Positions 33,255 through 40,985 of a stretch of 61,727 nucleotides of DNA are shown in pieces (position 1 is the first letter of the stretch; each line of letters opens with the position of its first letter). A program made the translations under genes and the position numbers. Where the stretch lies: assembly GCA_035551935.1 (NCBI GenBank), contig DASZMJ010000220.1, forward strand, positions 1 to 61,727. The letters are read 5' to 3'. The notes beneath the pieces were generated by a model. It searched no databases. It was not told where the DNA came from and worked only from the letters and a program-made list of their open reading frames with translations. The DNA is from DASZMJ01 sp035551935 (GTDB taxonomy: Bacteria; Planctomycetota; Planctomycetia; Isosphaerales; Isosphaeraceae).

Positions 33255-34187
33255 TCACTCCAACGCCGCGGCGCCGCCGATGATCTCGGCCAGCTCGCGG
33301 GTGATCTGGGCCTGACGTGCGCGATTGTACAGCCGGGTGAGCGTCCGGATCATCTCGTCGGCGTTCTCGGTGGCGCCGCGCATGGCGACCATGCGGGCGA
33401 TCTGCTCGCTCACGGCGGCGTCGAGGAAGCACTTGAAGAGCCGGACCTTGAACGAGACCGGCACGATCTCCTCGAGGATGCTCCGGGCATCCGGCAGGAA
33501 CTCGTACGGCACGCGCTCGCCGTGGCGGTGGGCCTCTGCCGCCGCGCCCGGGGCCGGCGAAGGCCGGGCCTGGCGGACCGAGGGGCCGGCCTCGCCCACC
33601 GAGGCGGCGGTCATCGGCAGCAGGGTCGCGACGGTTGCCTCCTGGCGGGCCGTGTTGATGAAACGCGTGTAGACGACGTCGAGCCGGTCGATCGCCCCGC
33701 TCGTATAGAGCTGGATGTAGCGGTTGGCCAGCTCCTCGACCTCGGCGAACTGCGGCCGGTCCTCGAACTTGGTGAAGGTGGCGTCGGTGGGCACGCCCCG
33801 GAAGCGGAAGTAGCCGATGCCCCGCTTGCCGGCGACTTCGAGCGTGACCGGGTGCCCCTCGACTTCGGAATCGTGGAGGGCCCGCGTCGCGGTGCGGAGG
33901 ACATTGCCGTTATAGCCGCCGGCCAAGCCGCGGTTGCTGGACAGGACCAGCAGCAAGGACCGCTTCACCTCGTCGTGGACCTGGAGCAACGGGTGCGAGA
34001 CCTCGCCGGAGGTCTCGCCCAGGTCGGCCACGATCTCGGCGATCTTGCGCGTGTAGGCCTCGGCCTCGGTGGCGCGGTCGAGGGCCTTCTTGAACCGGGC
34101 GGTGGCGATCAGCTCCATCGTCCGGGTGATCTTCCGGATGTTCTGCACCGACTTGCGGCGCTTGACGATCGCTCGCGCCTTGGCCAT
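33255..34187 (-). CDS. atpG: ATP synthase F1 subunit gamma
   Basis: The 310-residue rotor subunit has the two long terminal helices typical of gamma: residues 1-60 with RRKSVQNIRKITRTMELIA, and the C-terminus with MVAMRGATENADEMI..LTRLYNRARQAQITRELAEI. The central Rossmann-like part contains SNRGLAGGYNGNV. An insertion rich in Pro/Ala/Ser (about residues 200-220) makes it slightly longer than usual. It lies 58 bases after atpA. Confidence 0.95.
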   Translation of the reverse strand: MAKARAIVKRRKSVQNIRKITRTMELIATARFKKALDRATEAEAYTRKIAEIVADLGETSGEVSHPLLQVHDEVKRSLLLVLSSNRGLAGGYNGNVLRTATRALHDSEVEGHPVTLEVAGKRGIGYFRFRGVPTDATFTKFEDRPQFAEVEELANRYIQLYTSGAIDRLDVVYTRFINTARQEATVATLLPMTAASVGEAGPSVRQARPSPAPGAAAEAHRHGERVPYEFLPDARSILEEIVPVSFKVRLFKCFLDAAVSEQIARMVAMRGATENADEMIRTLTRLYNRARQAQITRELAEIIGGAAALE

Positions 34188-34245
34188 CGGTCACCCTCGT
34201 TTCGTGGTCGCCGCGCCGGTTGGGGGGGACGGCCCGGGTCTCGGC

Positions 34246-35961
34246 TCAGGCCGCCGCGGTCGCCTGACCTTCGGGCGCGAGGTGCTGGCGGCGGAACGTC
34301 GCGTTGAAGTCGTTCAGCGCCGCCTTGAGCTTCTGGACGATCTCGTCGGTCATCTTCTTCTCGCGGTCGAGCTGGTCGCGGACCTCGGTCCGCTGCTCGC
34401 GCATGAAGCGGAGGAACTCCGCCTCCCAGCGCTGGACCTCCTTGACCGGCACCTCGTCGAGGAAGCCTTCGGTCCCCGCGTAGATGCTCATAACCTGGTC
34501 GACCGCCGGCAAGGGCTGGTACTGCGGCTGCTTGAGCAGCTCGACCATGCGGTAGCCGCGATCGAGCTGGAGCTGGGTGGCCTTGTCCAGCTCGGTGCCG
34601 ATCTGGGCGAACGCCTCGAGCTCGCGGAAGGCGGCCAGGTCGAGGCGGAGGCCGCCGGCGACCTTCTTCATCGCCGGGATCTGCGCCTTGCCGCCGACGC
34701 GCGAGACGCTGATGCCGACGTCGATGGCCGGCCGCACGCCCGCGAAGAAGAGGTCGGGCTGGAGGTAGATCTGGCCGTCGGTGATCGAGATGACGTTCGT
34801 CGGGATGTATGCCGAGACCTCGCCCTCGAGCGTCTCGATGATCGGCAACGCCGTCAGCGACCCGCCCGACTTCGACGTCTTGGCGACCTTGTGGGTATTG
34901 CCGGGGAACTGCTCCTTCAGGTCGTGCTTGGCCTCCTCCAGGCCCGGCACGCCGGTGTACACCTTGCCGTTGACGCCCCAGCTCTCGGTGACTTCCTCGC
35001 GGTCCGTCGGCGCGTCGGCGGGGACGATCACGTACCGGTTGGCGAGCTTGGCCGACCGCTCCAAGAGTCGCGAGTGGGCGTAGAAGATGTCGCCCGGATA
35101 CGCCTCGCGGCCCGGCGGGCGACGGAGCAGGAGCGACAGCTCGCGGTAGGCGACGGCCTGCTTCGAGAGGTCGTCGTAGATGCACAACGTCGCGCCGCCG
35201 CGCTCGTACATGAAGTACTCGGCCATCGCGCAGCCGGCATACGGGGCGATGTACTGGAGGGGCGAGGGGTCGCTGGCGCCGGCGGCGACGACGATCGTGT
35301 AGTCCATCGCGCCGTGGCGGCGGAGGACGTCGACGATGCTGGCGGTCGTCGACTCCTTCTGCGCGATCGCCACGTACACGCAGATGACGCCGGTCCCCTT
35401 CTGGTTGAGGATCGTGTCGATGGCGATGGCGCTCTTGCCCGTCTTGCGGTCGCCGATGAGCAGCTCGCGCTGGCCGCGGCCGATCGGGGTCATGCCGTCG
35501 ATGGCCTTGATACCCGTCTGCATCGGCTCGTCGACCGGCTGGCGATCGGCGATGCCCGGCGCGGGGCTCTCGACCGGCCGGCGCTTGTCGGTGACGATCG
35601 GTCCCTTGTTGTCGATCGGCTCGCCGAGCGGGTTGACGACCCGACCGACCAGGGCCTCGCCGACCGGCACCTGGAGTAGCTCGCCGAGCGCGGTGACGGT
35701 CTCCCCCTCCTCGATCCCCGTGTATTCGCCGAGGATGATGACGCCGACGGACGACTCCTCGAGGTTGAACGCCAGGCCGCGGACGCCGTTGGCGAAGGCG
35801 ACCATCTCGTTGTTCATCACTCCCGAGAGGCCGTGGACGCGGGCGATCCCGTCGCCGACCTCCAGGACGCGGCCGACCTCGGTGCGCGTGACCTCGGCCT
35901 GGAACTGCTCGATCTCGCGCTGGATGACCGACGTGATCTCATCGGCTCGGAACTTGGACAT
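34246..35961 (-). CDS. atpA: ATP synthase F1 subunit alpha with an internal insertion
   Basis: The 571-residue subunit has the P-loop GDRKTGKS (170-177), the DDLSKQAVAYRELSLLLRRPPGREAYPGD block and the conserved GGSLTALPIIET. An insertion of about 50 residues (about 310-364) interrupts the normal ERAAKL-to-GGGSLTALP transition, which accounts for the extra length over the usual 500-510. The alpha subunit forms the non-catalytic nucleotide sites. Upstream, near plus 36008-36025, TATAGA preceded by TTGTTC at 16 bases could be a weak internal promoter. Confidence 0.96.
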   Translation of the reverse strand: MSKFRADEITSVIQREIEQFQAEVTRTEVGRVLEVGDGIARVHGLSGVMNNEMVAFANGVRGLAFNLEESSVGVIILGEYTGIEEGETVTALGELLQVPVGEALVGRVVNPLGEPIDNKGPIVTDKRRPVESPAPGIADRQPVDEPMQTGIKAIDGMTPIGRGQRELLIGDRKTGKSAIAIDTILNQKGTGVICVYVAIAQKESTTASIVDVLRRHGAMDYTIVVAAGASDPSPLQYIAPYAGCAMAEYFMYERGGATLCIYDDLSKQAVAYRELSLLLRRPPGREAYPGDIFYAHSRLLERSAKLANRYVIVPADAPTDREEVTESWGVNGKVYTGVPGLEEAKHDLKEQFPGNTHKVAKTSKSGGSLTALPIIETLEGEVSAYIPTNVISITDGQIYLQPDLFFAGVRPAIDVGISVSRVGGKAQIPAMKKVAGGLRLDLAAFRELEAFAQIGTELDKATQLQLDRGYRMVELLKQPQYQPLPAVDQVMSIYAGTEGFLDEVPVKEVQRWEAEFLRFMREQRTEVRDQLDREKKMTDEIVQKLKAALNDFNATFRRQHLAPEGQATAAA

Positions 35962-36030
35962 GGGGGGCTGGCCTCGTGGCTCGAGCGTTCGCTGGTCGTT
36001 GGGCAGATCGAACGAATTCTATACAAGCGC

Positions 36031-36678
36031 TCACGCCTCGAACAAGGCGCGGCGGGACTGGAGGTCTCGGGTCCGGGCGGCGACGATCTGGCGGCGGAGC
36101 TTGTCGAGCCGGGCGCGGGCCGAGGCGTCGTAGACGTCGTCGCCGACCTGGACGACGAGGCCGCCGATGAGGCCCGGGTCGACTTCGTAGGAGACGACCG
36201 GCTCGGCCGCCGCCAGCCTGGCCAGACGGTCGCGGAGCGCGGCGCGCTGGTCGTCGTCGAGCGGGATGGCCGACTTGACGGTCACGGATCGACGGTTCCG
36301 GCGCCGGTCCAGGAGGGCCCGCGCCTGCCGGGCGACGGCGGGCAGGAGCTCGAGCCGGCCGTGCTGGTTCAGCACGCGGAGGAACCGGAGCACGATCGGG
36401 TTCGCGTGCCCGTCGAGGGTCGCGACCAGGATGCGATCCTTCTCGGGCGCCTGCAGGCTCGGCGAGGTGAGGACCTCGGCGAAGTCGGGGTACGCCTCGA
36501 CGATATCGGCGACGATCGCGTCGAGCTCCTCGAGCGCCGCGTCGGCCTGGCCGTCGCGGTCGACGACGTTGACGAAGGCCTCGGCATAGGGCCGCGACAG
36601 CTCGACGGCCGACTCGTCGAGGACCGTGCGGTGCCGGATGCGCCGGGCTTGGCCTTGGCTCTCGGCCCCTTGGCTCAT
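36031..36678 (-). CDS. atpH: ATP synthase F1 subunit delta
   Basis: The 215-residue peripheral-stalk subunit has the N-terminal helical bundle (YAEAFVNVVDRDGQADAALEELDAI) and the C-terminal signature VDPGLIGGLVVQVGDDVYDASARARLDKLRRQI. The first 25 residues are a basic extension before the bundle. The ATG overlaps the atpF stop codon (ATGA), so the two peripheral-stalk genes are coupled. It lies 69 bases before atpA. Confidence 0.93.
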   Translation of the reverse strand: MSQGAESQGQARRIRHRTVLDESAVELSRPYAEAFVNVVDRDGQADAALEELDAIVADIVEAYPDFAEVLTSPSLQAPEKDRILVATLDGHANPIVLRFLRVLNQHGRLELLPAVARQARALLDRRRNRRSVTVKSAIPLDDDQRAALRDRLARLAAAEPVVSYEVDPGLIGGLVVQVGDDVYDASARARLDKLRRQIVAARTRDLQSRRALFEA

Positions 36679-37364
36679 GCGTGCGAACTCCCCCGGCCGT
36701 TGGGGCCGGCCGGCAGCTCGGCGGCGGCGACCTCGACGAGCCGGCGGTGCTCGTCGGGGCCCAGCTCGCGCTCCAGGACGCGGCCGGCGACGGCGACGGC
36801 CATGTCGGCGGTCTTGTTCCAGAGCTCGGTGAGGGCCTGGTCGCGGGCGTTCTCGATGTCGCGACGGGCGCGCTCCTGCGCCGCGTGGGCCTCCTCCTGG
36901 GCCTTGCGGACGATTTCCTCGCGGACCACCTCGGCTTCGCGCCGGCCCTGGGCGATGATCGCCTGCATCTGCGCGGCCGCCTCCTCCATCTTCCGCTGGT
37001 GCTCGGCGAGCAGCCGCGCGGCGTCGTCGCGGGCGCGCTCGGCGTCCAGGAGCGTCTGCTCCAGGTCGTGCTCGCGCTTGTGCATCGCGTCGAGCAAGGG
37101 CCGCCAGGCGAACTTGCCGAGCACGACCAGGAGGATACCGAAGACGATCAGCGTCCAGATGGCCAGCGACGGCTCCGGCTCGAAGAGGTTGGGGTCCTTT
37201 TCGGCGTGGCCGCCGGCGGCCACGTGGGCGCCGGCCTCGGCGGTTGCGGTGCGGGCCGGCTCGTCGGCGGCGCGGAGGGGCGCCGGCGCCGGGCCGGCGA
37301 GGGCCAGGGCCGCGGCCAGGACCGGGCCGAGCGCGAGGGCGGGGATCGATCGCCGGGGGGGCAT
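36675..37364 (-). CDS. atpF: ATP synthase Fo subunit b with an N-terminal signal-like extension
   Basis: The 229-residue subunit has one membrane span at about 69-89 (IWTLIVFGILLVVLGKFAWRPLL) followed by a long charged coiled coil ending near residue 215, which forms the peripheral stalk. Before the span is an extra hydrophobic segment (residues 10-32, ALGPVLAAALALAGPAPAPLRAA) that looks like a cleavable signal peptide, then an Ala/His linker. Typical b subunits start right at the membrane span, so the extension is unusual. It is 102 bases after atpE and overlaps atpH. Confidence 0.93.
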   Translation of the reverse strand: MPPRRSIPALALGPVLAAALALAGPAPAPLRAADEPARTATAEAGAHVAAGGHAEKDPNLFEPEPSLAIWTLIVFGILLVVLGKFAWRPLLDAMHKREHDLEQTLLDAERARDDAARLLAEHQRKMEEAAAQMQAIIAQGRREAEVVREEIVRKAQEEAHAAQERARRDIENARDQALTELWNKTADMAVAVAGRVLERELGPDEHRRLVEVAAAELPAGPNGRGSSHA

Positions 37365-37466
37365 GATGTCTTGGACCTCGATGGGACCCGTCCGTCGGGG
37401 AGTCGGTCACGGCGCCCGGCCCCGCCGCGGCCGCGTTCGGCCGGGGGCGGGGCCGGCGCCCGCGGC

Positions 37467-37817
37467 TCACTTGCCTTGGTTGACGGCCAGCAGGATGATG
37501 ACCAGGCCGAAGAGCGTGACGCCTTCGATCAGCGCCGCCGCGATGATCATCGTCGTCTGGATGCGGCCGGCCATCTCCGGCTGCCGCGCCTGGCTCTCGA
37601 CGGCCGCGCGGGCCAGGATGCCGATGCCGTAGCCGGCGCCGATGATGACCAGGCCGACCGCCACCGAGCGGAGGTCGAAGAGGTAGGACGACGAGGTGGC
37701 CGGGGCGGTTGCCGCAGCGCCGGTGGGGGGAGCGCCGCCGGTCTCCTGGGCGGAGGCGGGGGCCTGCGCCAGGGCGAACAGGGCGACGGCCAGGGCGACG
37801 GACTTCAGCGGTTTCAT
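37467..37817 (-). CDS. atpE: ATP synthase Fo subunit c with signal peptide
   Basis: The 116-residue protein is longer than the usual 70-90 because it carries a signal peptide (SVALAVALFALAQAPASAQ) and a Pro/Ala/Thr linker. The c-subunit hairpin follows: span 1 at about 51-73, polar loop with ARQPEM, span 2 at about 88-111. The ion-carrying carboxylate is E98 in AALIEGVTLF. The residues next to it (Gly-Val) lack the Ser/Thr arrangement of clear Na+ c-rings, so protons are the likely ion. Cleavage would leave an N-terminus on the outer face. It is 175 bases after atpB. Confidence 0.94.
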   Translation of the reverse strand: MKPLKSVALAVALFALAQAPASAQETGGAPPTGAAATAPATSSSYLFDLRSVAVGLVIIGAGYGIGILARAAVESQARQPEMAGRIQTTMIIAAALIEGVTLFGLVIILLAVNQGK

Positions 37818-37992
37818 CGGAGCCTTGTCTCCTTGCCGGCCCTTCGGGGGCCGTGGTGGTGTTGGAAAGCGACGCCTTCTCGATCGTCCTTCGAGACCGA
37901 ACCGGCCGGCCCGCGACCTCGAGCCGACGGGCGGCGAGGGTATCGTCCCGCCGCCCCGAGAACCTTCCCCGGGCCCGCGCCGGCCGGCCCGG

Positions 37993-38808
37993 TCAGTGCG
38001 GGTGGACCGCCGTGCCGATGAACAACGCAGCGAGAAATGTGAACACGTAAGCCTGCAAGAACGCGACGAGCAACTCCAGCATCGACATCGCCACGCCGCC
38101 GAAGACGCTCGCCGGCGCCACGACGTACCACAGGAGGGTCGTCACCTCCACGGCGAAGCCGAGGATGACCGCCAGGACCAGGTGCCCGGCCAGCATGTTG
38201 GCGAAGAGCCGGATGGCGAGGACCGCGTGCCGGATCAGGAGCCCGGCCCACTCGATGACGAACATCAGCAGCCAGAGCGGCGGCTTGATCAGGATCGGCA
38301 CGTCGAGCTGGGGCACCACGCTCGTCCAGAACTTCAGCGGCCCCGACTGGCGGATGCCGGCGGCGATGACCGTCACCAGGACCATCACCGCCAGGACGCC
38401 CGTGACGTTGATGTCGCCGGTGGCCGACGCCCCCATCGGGATCAGGCCGAGCAAGTTGTTGAACAGGATGAAGAAGAAGGCCGTCAGCAAGAACGGCGTG
38501 TACTGGTCGGCCCCGTGGCCGCCGATGGCCGGCCGGGCGATCTCGTCGCGGACGAACAGGATCAGGGCCTCGAAGGCATTGTGCAGGGGCCCGCGCGTCA
38601 CCCGGTTCTTCGCGGCGTGCCGTGCCAGGGGGATGACGATCGCCGCGACGACGACCGCGGCGATCAGCTCCATGACCATGAACCGCGTGACCTGGACCGT
38701 CGCGAACCCCAGCGGGATCTTGGGCAGGTGGATGACCTCCCCGAAGTAGGGGACGTCGATCGTCGGGTGGTCAACGACGTGGCCCAGCGGGCTGTGTCCA
38801 GCGGCCAT
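37993..38808 (-). CDS. atpB: ATP synthase Fo subunit a
   Basis: The 271-residue membrane subunit has about five to six spans and the essential Arg R200 in AIRLFANMLAGHL, which faces the c-ring carboxylate. The PFLLTAFFFILFNNLLGLIP block and the C-terminal VAFLQAYVFTFLAALFIG complete the family pattern. The N-terminus (AAGHSPLGHVVDHP) is periplasmic in the model of the family. It lies 34 bases after atpI. Confidence 0.95.
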   Translation of the reverse strand: MAAGHSPLGHVVDHPTIDVPYFGEVIHLPKIPLGFATVQVTRFMVMELIAAVVVAAIVIPLARHAAKNRVTRGPLHNAFEALILFVRDEIARPAIGGHGADQYTPFLLTAFFFILFNNLLGLIPMGASATGDINVTGVLAVMVLVTVIAAGIRQSGPLKFWTSVVPQLDVPILIKPPLWLLMFVIEWAGLLIRHAVLAIRLFANMLAGHLVLAVILGFAVEVTTLLWYVVAPASVFGGVAMSMLELLVAFLQAYVFTFLAALFIGTAVHPH

Positions 38809-38842
38809 AGTTCGCGTGCCTCGACCCCGTTGCCCGTCTTCG

Positions 38843-39121
38843 CTACGAACCCCGCGCCTCGGCCTGGCGCGCGAACCGGATCAGGTGCCACAGGCCGACG
38901 ACAAAGCCCAGGGCCGTGCCGATGAGCGTGCCCCAGGGGAGCGTCCCCCGCCAGCGGTCGAAGCCCAGCCCCAGGAGCATCGGCACGACGAACTCCAGGC
39001 CCAGGGTCAGGCCCCGCTGGGCCATCTCCAGGCCGATGGCCGTCGGGCTCCGCGGTGCCTCGCCGCCTGGCACACCGACCTCCGGCAAGGGACTCGTCGA
39101 CTCGGATGGACGCACGACCAT
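38843..39121 (-). CDS. atpI: AtpI/AtpZ-like ATP synthase accessory protein
   Basis: The 92-residue protein has two membrane spans in the pattern GLTLGLEFVVPMLLGLGFDRWRG...GTLIGTALGFVVGLWHLIRFA. This is the AtpI/AtpZ family that precedes atpB and aids c-ring assembly or ion uptake. The start is debatable: ATG at 39121 has GAGGGG directly adjacent, GTG at 39115 has the same sequence at a better distance, and TTG at 39196 would add 25 residues but leaves almost no leader from the nearer promoter. It is the first gene of the atp operon. Confidence 0.8.
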   Translation of the reverse strand: MVVRPSESTSPLPEVGVPGGEAPRSPTAIGLEMAQRGLTLGLEFVVPMLLGLGFDRWRGTLPWGTLIGTALGFVVGLWHLIRFARQAEARGS

Positions 39122-39207
39122 CCCCTCGCGGCCGGCGTCGCGACGCGAGGGACCGGGCAGGCCCGGAAGACTTGGGGGGTCGCGTGGACCCCGCAACTCG
39201 GCGGTCC

Positions 39208-39236
39208 TTTCTAACCCCCGTCCGGGGCCTTGTCAA
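39208..39236 (-). promoter_or_regulatory. atp operon proximal promoter P2
   Basis: On the minus strand, TTGACA (perfect) is followed after 17 bases by TAGAAA. The predicted start is near 39201, about 80 bases before the atpI ATG. This argues against the TTG at 39196 as the true start codon. Confidence 0.6.
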
Positions 39237-39259
39237 CCACCCACCCGGCCTCTTTGAGA

Positions 39260-39288
39260 ATTATTTCACGAAGTCAGGTGCCGGTCAA
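39260..39288 (-). promoter_or_regulatory. atp operon distal promoter P1
   Basis: On the minus strand, TTGACC and AATAAT (each five of six to consensus) are separated by exactly 17 bases. The predicted start is near 39253. It lies 52 bases upstream of P2, giving tandem promoters for the ATP synthase operon. Confidence 0.65.
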
Positions 39289-39369
39289 GTTCCGGCGGGC
39301 GAATGGCGCCGATCGTGTCCGGCGGAGGGGCAGGGTGTACGGACCCGGACAGCGATGGGGGATTTCTCG

Positions 39370-39398
39370 TTGACAGCGGCGCCGGGGTTTGGTATATC
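39370..39398 (+). promoter_or_regulatory. Strong sigma70-type promoter, divergent from the atp operon
   Basis: TTGACA (perfect) and TATATC are separated by 17 bases, and TGG just before the -10 forms an extended -10. The predicted start is near 39405. It drives the hairpin-ended leader or small RNA and possibly the DUF4912 gene 330 bases downstream. Confidence 0.7.
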
Positions 39399-39404
39399 CA
39401 GAAG

Positions 39405-39540
39405 AGCTAGTGGCTACGCCTCGCGCAATCCGATCCCGGCCCCTCGGGAATGACAGACATGCGGCACCCAGGCGTCTCCGGCACGGGCACGGCAACGGGC
39501 GGCCCCTTGACCTCGCGTTAGAGGTCGGGGAAGGCCGCCC
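39405..39540 (+). ncRNA. Candidate structured small RNA or 5' leader ending in a hairpin
   Basis: The segment begins at the predicted start of the strong promoter and ends in a long hairpin at 39497-39540. The hairpin outer stem is GGGCGGCC with GGCCGCCC and its inner stem is GACCTC with GAGGTC. Between them, TCCCG/CGGGA (about 39434-39450) and ACGCCT/AGGCGT (about 39416-39473) can pair as nested stems. No riboswitch class was recognised. No U-tract follows, so termination and independence from the downstream gene are inferred. Confidence 0.45.
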
Positions 39541-39731
39541 GCGGTGTTTCCGGGGCGCATGTTGAGGGTCGTGACGGTCCCGTCGCGCGTCGTCGGGGGC
39601 GCTGATCGCGTACGCACCCAGCGCAGTCCCGGCGGCAGGGAGTCGACCGGAGAGGCCCGCTCACGGACGAGCCACGCGTTCCTTGGACGGCCCGCGCCGG
39701 CCGCGGGCCGCCGTAGACGGAGTGGCGCCGC

Positions 39732-40826
39732 ATGACCGTCGACACGCTCAAGGACTGCAACAAGAAGCTCCTGGCGAAGATGGCCAAGGAACGGGGGATC
39801 GTCGGGTGGCACGCGATGCGCAAAGATCAACTGATCCGGGCGCTCACCCCCGCCCCGGCCGCGTCGCGGCAGAACGGCCGCGCGACCCAGGCACGGCCGG
39901 CCGAACGACCCGCGGCGGCGTCGCGATCGCGGCCCGAGCCGCCGGGCCGGGCCCAGGCTCGACGGTCCGTCGTCCCGGTGCCGCCTCGTGCGCCGGCCCC
40001 GCTGCCCCCGCCGCGACCGCTGGAGCACGGCTGCGGCAAGGACCGGATCATCACCATGGTCCGCGACCCGTACTGGCTGCACACCTACTGGGAGCTCAGC
40101 CGCGGGACCCTCGGCCGCGCCCGCGCCGCCCTGGGGCAGGAGTGGCACGGCGCGCGGCCGATCCTCCGGCTCATGGACGTGACCAGCGAGGACACGACCG
40201 CCGCCGGCGAGCGACACGTCCGCGACATCGAGATCCACGGCGGCGTCAATAACTGGTACATCGACATCGCCACGCCCACCCGTTCCTTCCGCGTCGACAT
40301 CGGCTACCTGACCCGCCGCGGCAAGTTCTACATCCTGGCCCGCTCCAACGTCGTGACCACTCCCAAGGCCGGCGTGTGCGACGTCTTCGACCAGAACTGG
40401 GTCAACGCCCGGGAGCAGTACGAGCGGCTCAACGGCCGGACCGACGGCCGCAACGGCCCCTGCGCCGCAGAGCTCCGCGAGCTGATGGAGGAGCGGCTCC
40501 GCCGCCCCTTGAACGGCTTCTCGCTCCAGGGCCTCGGCGCCGGTGCCTTCCCCGGCTCGGGACGGCCGTTCCACTTCGAACTGAACGCCGAGCTGATCGT
40601 CTATGGCGCCACCGAGCCGACCGCCAAGGTCACGCTCCAGGGCGAGCCGGTCCAGCTCCGGCCCGACGGCACCTTCACCGTCCGCTTTGACTTGCCCGAC
40701 TCCCGCCAGATCATCCCGGCCGTCGCCGCCAGCCCCGACGGCGTCGAGGAGCGCACCATCGTCCTGGCCGTCGAGCGGAACACCAAGGAGCTCGAGCCGA
40801 TGATCCACGACGGCAACGAGCTCTGA
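39732..40826 (+). CDS. DUF4912 protein with Rho-N/SAP-like N-terminus
   Basis: The 364-residue protein starts with a helical module (residues 1-40, TLKDCNKKLLAKMAKERGIVGWHAMRKDQLIRAL) of the Rho N-terminal/SAP type, which often binds nucleic acid. A Pro/Arg/Ala-rich disordered linker (about 41-100) leads to the DUF4912 domain: DRIITMVRDPYWLHTYWELSR and WYIDIATPTRSFRVDIGYL. The C-terminal part contains a beta-rich segment (VTLQGEPVQLRPDGTFTVRFDLPD). GGAG lies upstream of the ATG and a GC-rich hairpin sits at 39685-39705. A perfect 18-bp hairpin ends the gene. The molecular role of DUF4912 is not established. Confidence 0.8.
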   Translation: MTVDTLKDCNKKLLAKMAKERGIVGWHAMRKDQLIRALTPAPAASRQNGRATQARPAERPAAASRSRPEPPGRAQARRSVVPVPPRAPAPLPPPRPLEHGCGKDRIITMVRDPYWLHTYWELSRGTLGRARAALGQEWHGARPILRLMDVTSEDTTAAGERHVRDIEIHGGVNNWYIDIATPTRSFRVDIGYLTRRGKFYILARSNVVTTPKAGVCDVFDQNWVNAREQYERLNGRTDGRNGPCAAELRELMEERLRRPLNGFSLQGLGAGAFPGSGRPFHFELNAELIVYGATEPTAKVTLQGEPVQLRPDGTFTVRFDLPDSRQIIPAVAASPDGVEERTIVLAVERNTKELEPMIHDGNEL

Positions 40827-40860
40827 TAACGATCCGAGCGGCCCGGCCCCCTGCCGGCGC

Positions 40861-40904
40861 ACGACGCCGCGCGACCCGACGACGGCCGGGTCGCGCGGCG
40901 TCGT
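40861..40904 (+). terminator. Perfect 18-bp hairpin after the DUF4912 gene
   Basis: Arms 40861-40878 (ACGACGCCGCGCGACCCG) and 40887-40904 are perfectly complementary around an eight-base loop. It starts 34 bases after the stop codon. No long U-tract follows. The next gene's promoter begins four bases downstream. Confidence 0.65.
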
Positions 40905-40907
40905 CCG

Positions 40908-40936
40908 TTGTCCGGCGGGGCCGGCGCCCCTACACT
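40908..40936 (+). promoter_or_regulatory. Promoter for the UVR-motif gene
   Basis: TTGTCC and TACACT are separated by 17 bases. The predicted start is near 40943, giving a leader of about 43 bases to the TTG start. It comes directly after the hairpin terminator of the previous gene, which supports a transcription-unit boundary. Confidence 0.55.
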
Positions 40937-40985
40937 GTGGAAGGAGCACCCCGGAACGACGCGACTGCCGCGGAGGCGACGACCC

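Noticed and set aside
39405..39540. SRP RNA, 6S RNA or a known riboswitch
   Set aside because: The conserved GGTCAGGTCCGGAAGGA core of SRP RNA and signature motifs of familiar riboswitches were not found; only a generic structured-RNA call is kept.
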